This document shows, one piece after another, positions 61,287-64,000 of a DNA stretch of 64,000 nucleotides (the first letter of the stretch is position 1; each line of letters starts with the position of its first letter). Below the pieces are notes generated by a model that saw only the letters and a list, made by a program, of their open reading frames with translations, was not told the origin of the DNA and did no database searches. The stretch is from Theobroma cacao. Its lineage: Eukaryota > Streptophyta > Magnoliopsida > Malvales > Malvaceae. Made by a program: the position numbers and the translations under genes. The stretch is from positions 2,970,923-3,034,922 of the forward strand of contig NC_030855.1 of assembly GCF_000208745.1 (NCBI RefSeq), given 5' to 3'.

Positions 61287-64000
61287 ATGTCGACTCCCAC
61301 TGTTTCTCACCCATCTCTACCAATCTTTGATGGCAAAAATTACTCAGTGTGGGCCGTTAAGATGGAGGCCTATCTCAGAGGATATGACCTCTGGAATGCC
61401 AGAGAATCTGAGGAAGAGCCACCTGCGTTGAGAGATAATGCAACAATTACTCAGAAAAAACAGTATTCTGAAGAGGTAGCAAAGCGATACAGGGCTTTGT
61501 CCTTCATCCATGCAGTTGTGTCTGAGACAATGTTTAGCAGAATCATGGGTTGCAAGACTGCAAAGCAAGCATGGAACAAACTCTAGGAGGAGTTTCAGGG
61601 CTCTGCAAGAACAAAACAAATGCGAGCTCAAAATCTTCGAAGAGAGTTTGAGCTTCTCAGAATGAAAAACAATCAATCTGTCATGGATTATACTGATAGA
61701 GTTATGCGTCTGGTAAATCAGATTCGCATGTTAGGTGAAGACTTGCAAGAGGTACGGATTGTTGAAAAAATTCTTAACAGTGTTCCAGAAAAATTTGAAG
61801 CAACAGTGTCCTCTTTAGAGCAAACTAAAGACTTGACTCAACTCACTGTTACTGAGCTAGTGAGTGCACTTGAAGCTTATGAACAGAGGAGAATTGCACG
61901 TCAAGATGCTACTGTGGAGGGTGCATTAGTTGCTAAACACAAAGGGAAAGGCAACATTGATTCTGGCTCTAAGAAAAATTTCAAAGAGAAAGATAAAAAG
62001 CCTTACCAGCCAAGTCATTCATCCAGCAAAACAAACAAGTTTAAAATGTGTTCTTATTGCAAGAAACGAAACCATGCAGAAGAACACTGCTGGTTTAGGC
62101 TAGATGCTAAATGCAAAGCTTGCAGTGAAGTTAGTCACATGGAGAAAGTTTGTAAGAACAAACAAACTACACTAGAAAAACCAGCAAAGGAGACTGAAAA
62201 AGCTGTAATGGCTGAAGAAACCTTGTTTATGGCACTGACAAATTCTCATCAAGTTGATAATCTTCAATGGCTGCTCGATAGTGGATGCTCCAATCATATG
62301 ACTCCTTTTGAAGCTATGTTTATTGATTTGGACAAGAATTATAGCTCACAAGTTAAAATAGGCAACGGGCTTTACCTACATGCAGTAGGAAAAGGGACAG
62401 TCAGTGTGCAAGCTTGTTCTGACACCAAGCACATCTCTGAGGTTCTTTTAGTTCCAACCATCACTCAAAATCTGTTGAGTGTTGGACAAATGGTGGAAAA
62501 CTCTTATGTTTTACTGTTTCAAGATTCTGCATGTACTATCTATGAACCCACAGGTGATTATTTGATGACTACTCCAATGAGAAACAGAATCTTCTCCCTA
62601 AATTGGAATGATTCCTGCATGCAAGCAACCACAGTTGTTGATGAGACAAACTTATGGCATAAGAGGCTTGGGCACTACAACTATCCCTCTCTTAATCAAG
62701 TAAGTTCTGCTGGTTTACTTGATAACTTACCTAAATTGTCTAACAAAGGTTCAGTTTGCAGTGCATGTCAATTTGGGAAGTTGTCAAGGAAGCCCTATCC
62801 TCCAGTTAGTAGGAATCGAGCAAGAATCAAGCTTGAATTGGTTCATACTGATGTAGCAGGTCCTATGAAAGTTGAGTCATTGGTTGGTAGTAGGTTCCAC
62901 TTAATATTCATTGATGATATGTCTAGATTTTGTTGGATTTATTTCCTGAAAGCAAAATTTGAAGTATTTGAAATGTTCTTGAAGTTTAAGGCCAAAGTAG
63001 AGCTTGAGACAGGTTGCAAGATAAAGACCTTGAGGTCTGATAATGGAGGTGAATATACCTCGAATGAGTTTTATGAATTTCTCCTGAGTACTGGAATTTC
63101 TCATCAACTCACTACACCATACTCTCCTCAGCAGAATGGTGTTTCTGAGAGAAAGAATAGAACAATACTTGAAATGTGCAGATGTTTGTTGTTTGAGAAG
63201 AATTTGCCCAAGAAATTTTAGGCAAAAGCTGCTAGCACAGCAGTATATCTGCTCAACTTGCTTCCTACTAAAGCCTTAATGAACAAAACTCCATTTGAAG
63301 CTTGGCATGGCTTTAGACCATCTGTTGATCATCTTCGAATATTTGGGAGCATTTGCTACTGTCATGTGCCAGACACACAGCGTGATAAGCTTCAACAAAA
63401 AGCTCACAGGGGTATTTTCATAGGCTACAACACACAATCAAAGGCCTATCGAATTTATCTACCAGAAAATGACAGAATAATTATTAGCAGAAATGTTACA
63501 TTTGATGAAGCTTCCAACTGGAATTGGAACATACAAACTACTGCCAATAATCAGGTGCTTGCTCCTATCTTTGTGAATATAGATGTGCAAGAAAATGATG
63601 TGGTTGCTGATGAACCAATTTCTGATGATAACATTGATGATGAGCCTATGAGAGGGTCATGGTCTATTTATGATATTTATCATAGTAGCTTTGTGGCCAT
63701 AGCAGAGCCAAACACATTTGCAGAGGCCATGCAACATCCTGAGTGGATAAATGCTATGTTTGATGAATTGGAATTGATTAACAAAAATCAAACTTGGAGC
63801 TTGGTTGACAGACCATCAAACCAACATGTTCTTCCAGTCAAGTGGGTGTATAAGAGGAAACTAAATCCTGATGGGAGCTTAAACAAGTACAAAGCTCGCT
63901 TAGTCGTGAAAGGGTTCAGTCAAATACCAGGTTTGGATTATACTGAAACTTATGCTCCTGTTGCTCGCTATGATACAATTCGTTTACTGCTTGCTTTATC
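61287..64000 (+). pseudogene. Copia gag-pol polyprotein with two in-frame stops (partial)
   Basis: One frame runs from ATG 61287 to the window end, about 904 codons, broken only by TAG at 61584-61586 and 63219-63221. Order: gag (UBN2-type, residues about 1-210, LPIFDGKNYSVWAVKM), two zinc knuckles CSYCKKRNHAEEHC and CKACSEVSHMEKVC (about 254-290), protease WLLDSGCSNHM (about 327), GAG-pre-integrase LWHKRLGH and CSACQFGKLSRKPY (about 455-510), integrase with HTDVAGP, SDNGGEY and the Glu in QQNGVSERKNR (about 520-620), and RT start NQTWSLVDRPSN, KYKARLVVKGFSQ from about 835. All visible catalytic residues are present. Each stop is one transition from a family codon (CAG and TGG). Confidence 0.85.

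Larger units (their letters stand above)
60820..64000 (+). mobile_element. Copia retrotransposon, 5' half, runs off the window
   Basis: 5' LTR 60820-61170, PBS at 61171-61182, and polyprotein from 61287 to the window end. The five bases before the LTR are AAGAA, the presumed left target copy. It inserted into the LINE on its left. It is much better preserved than the other Copia copies here. Confidence 0.88.

Overview
This is repeat-dense, AT-rich plant nuclear DNA, almost certainly from a eudicot. Nine-exon genes with GT-AG introns, Copia retrotransposons primed by initiator-tRNA-like sites, L1-type LINE tails, and a MULE carrying a ULP1-like gene all point that way. The species cannot be named from sequence alone. 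Only two loci look like functioning host genes: a small gene at 33.3-33.6 kb encoding a CLCSPTTHPGSFRC protein, and a nine-exon multipass membrane protein gene at 55.3-58.1 kb. A decayed tandem copy of the membrane protein gene spans 40.7-54.3 kb.

Layout. 1-2253: the 3' end of a plus-strand Sirevirus-like Copia element (accessory ORF end, polypurine tract, 3' LTR). 3847-13955: a structurally complete minus-strand relative with two ~1.19 kb LTRs, PBS, PPT and a perfect 5-bp target duplication AGAAA. Its gag-pol is shredded, but an accessory third ORF is nearly open. 14804-16315: a solo LTR of a related type. About 18.8-29.1 kb: a large Mutator-like element (MULE) with a DUF1985/ULP1-protease-like gene on plus and a MuDR-type transposase on minus, arrays of GCATTGCGTGAC-type words near both ends and between the genes, a solo LTR (23052-24229, duplication GGTAT) inside the ULP gene, and a further insertion inside the left array.

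29.1-33.2 kb holds decayed repeats, including LINE RNase H remnants. 35.13-36.62 kb is a short TIR-bounded element whose left end resembles the right end of the large MULE; it contains a 69/45-bp minisatellite whose sub-units are all multiples of three. 38.9-40.0 kb is a LINE 3' end.

40.7-58.1 kb is the tandem gene pair, both on minus. The 540-aa copy (55273-58075) is intact in every exon and splice phase. Its neighbour has frameshifts in exons 2 and 9, an exon 3/exon 4 fusion by deletion, a missing acceptor for exon 8, and a 9.0-kb Copia in its last intron. That Copia is itself split by a second Copia inserted in its reverse transcriptase. 59.4-60.8 kb is a 5'-truncated LINE interrupted by the 5' LTR of a young-looking Copia that runs off the window with only two stops in 904 codons.

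The window shows no bacterial features, CRISPR or rRNA/tRNA genes. The most unusual signals are the MULE family (a ULP-bearing large element plus a related small element, both loaded with GCGTG-word arrays) and the retained Sirevirus accessory ORF.
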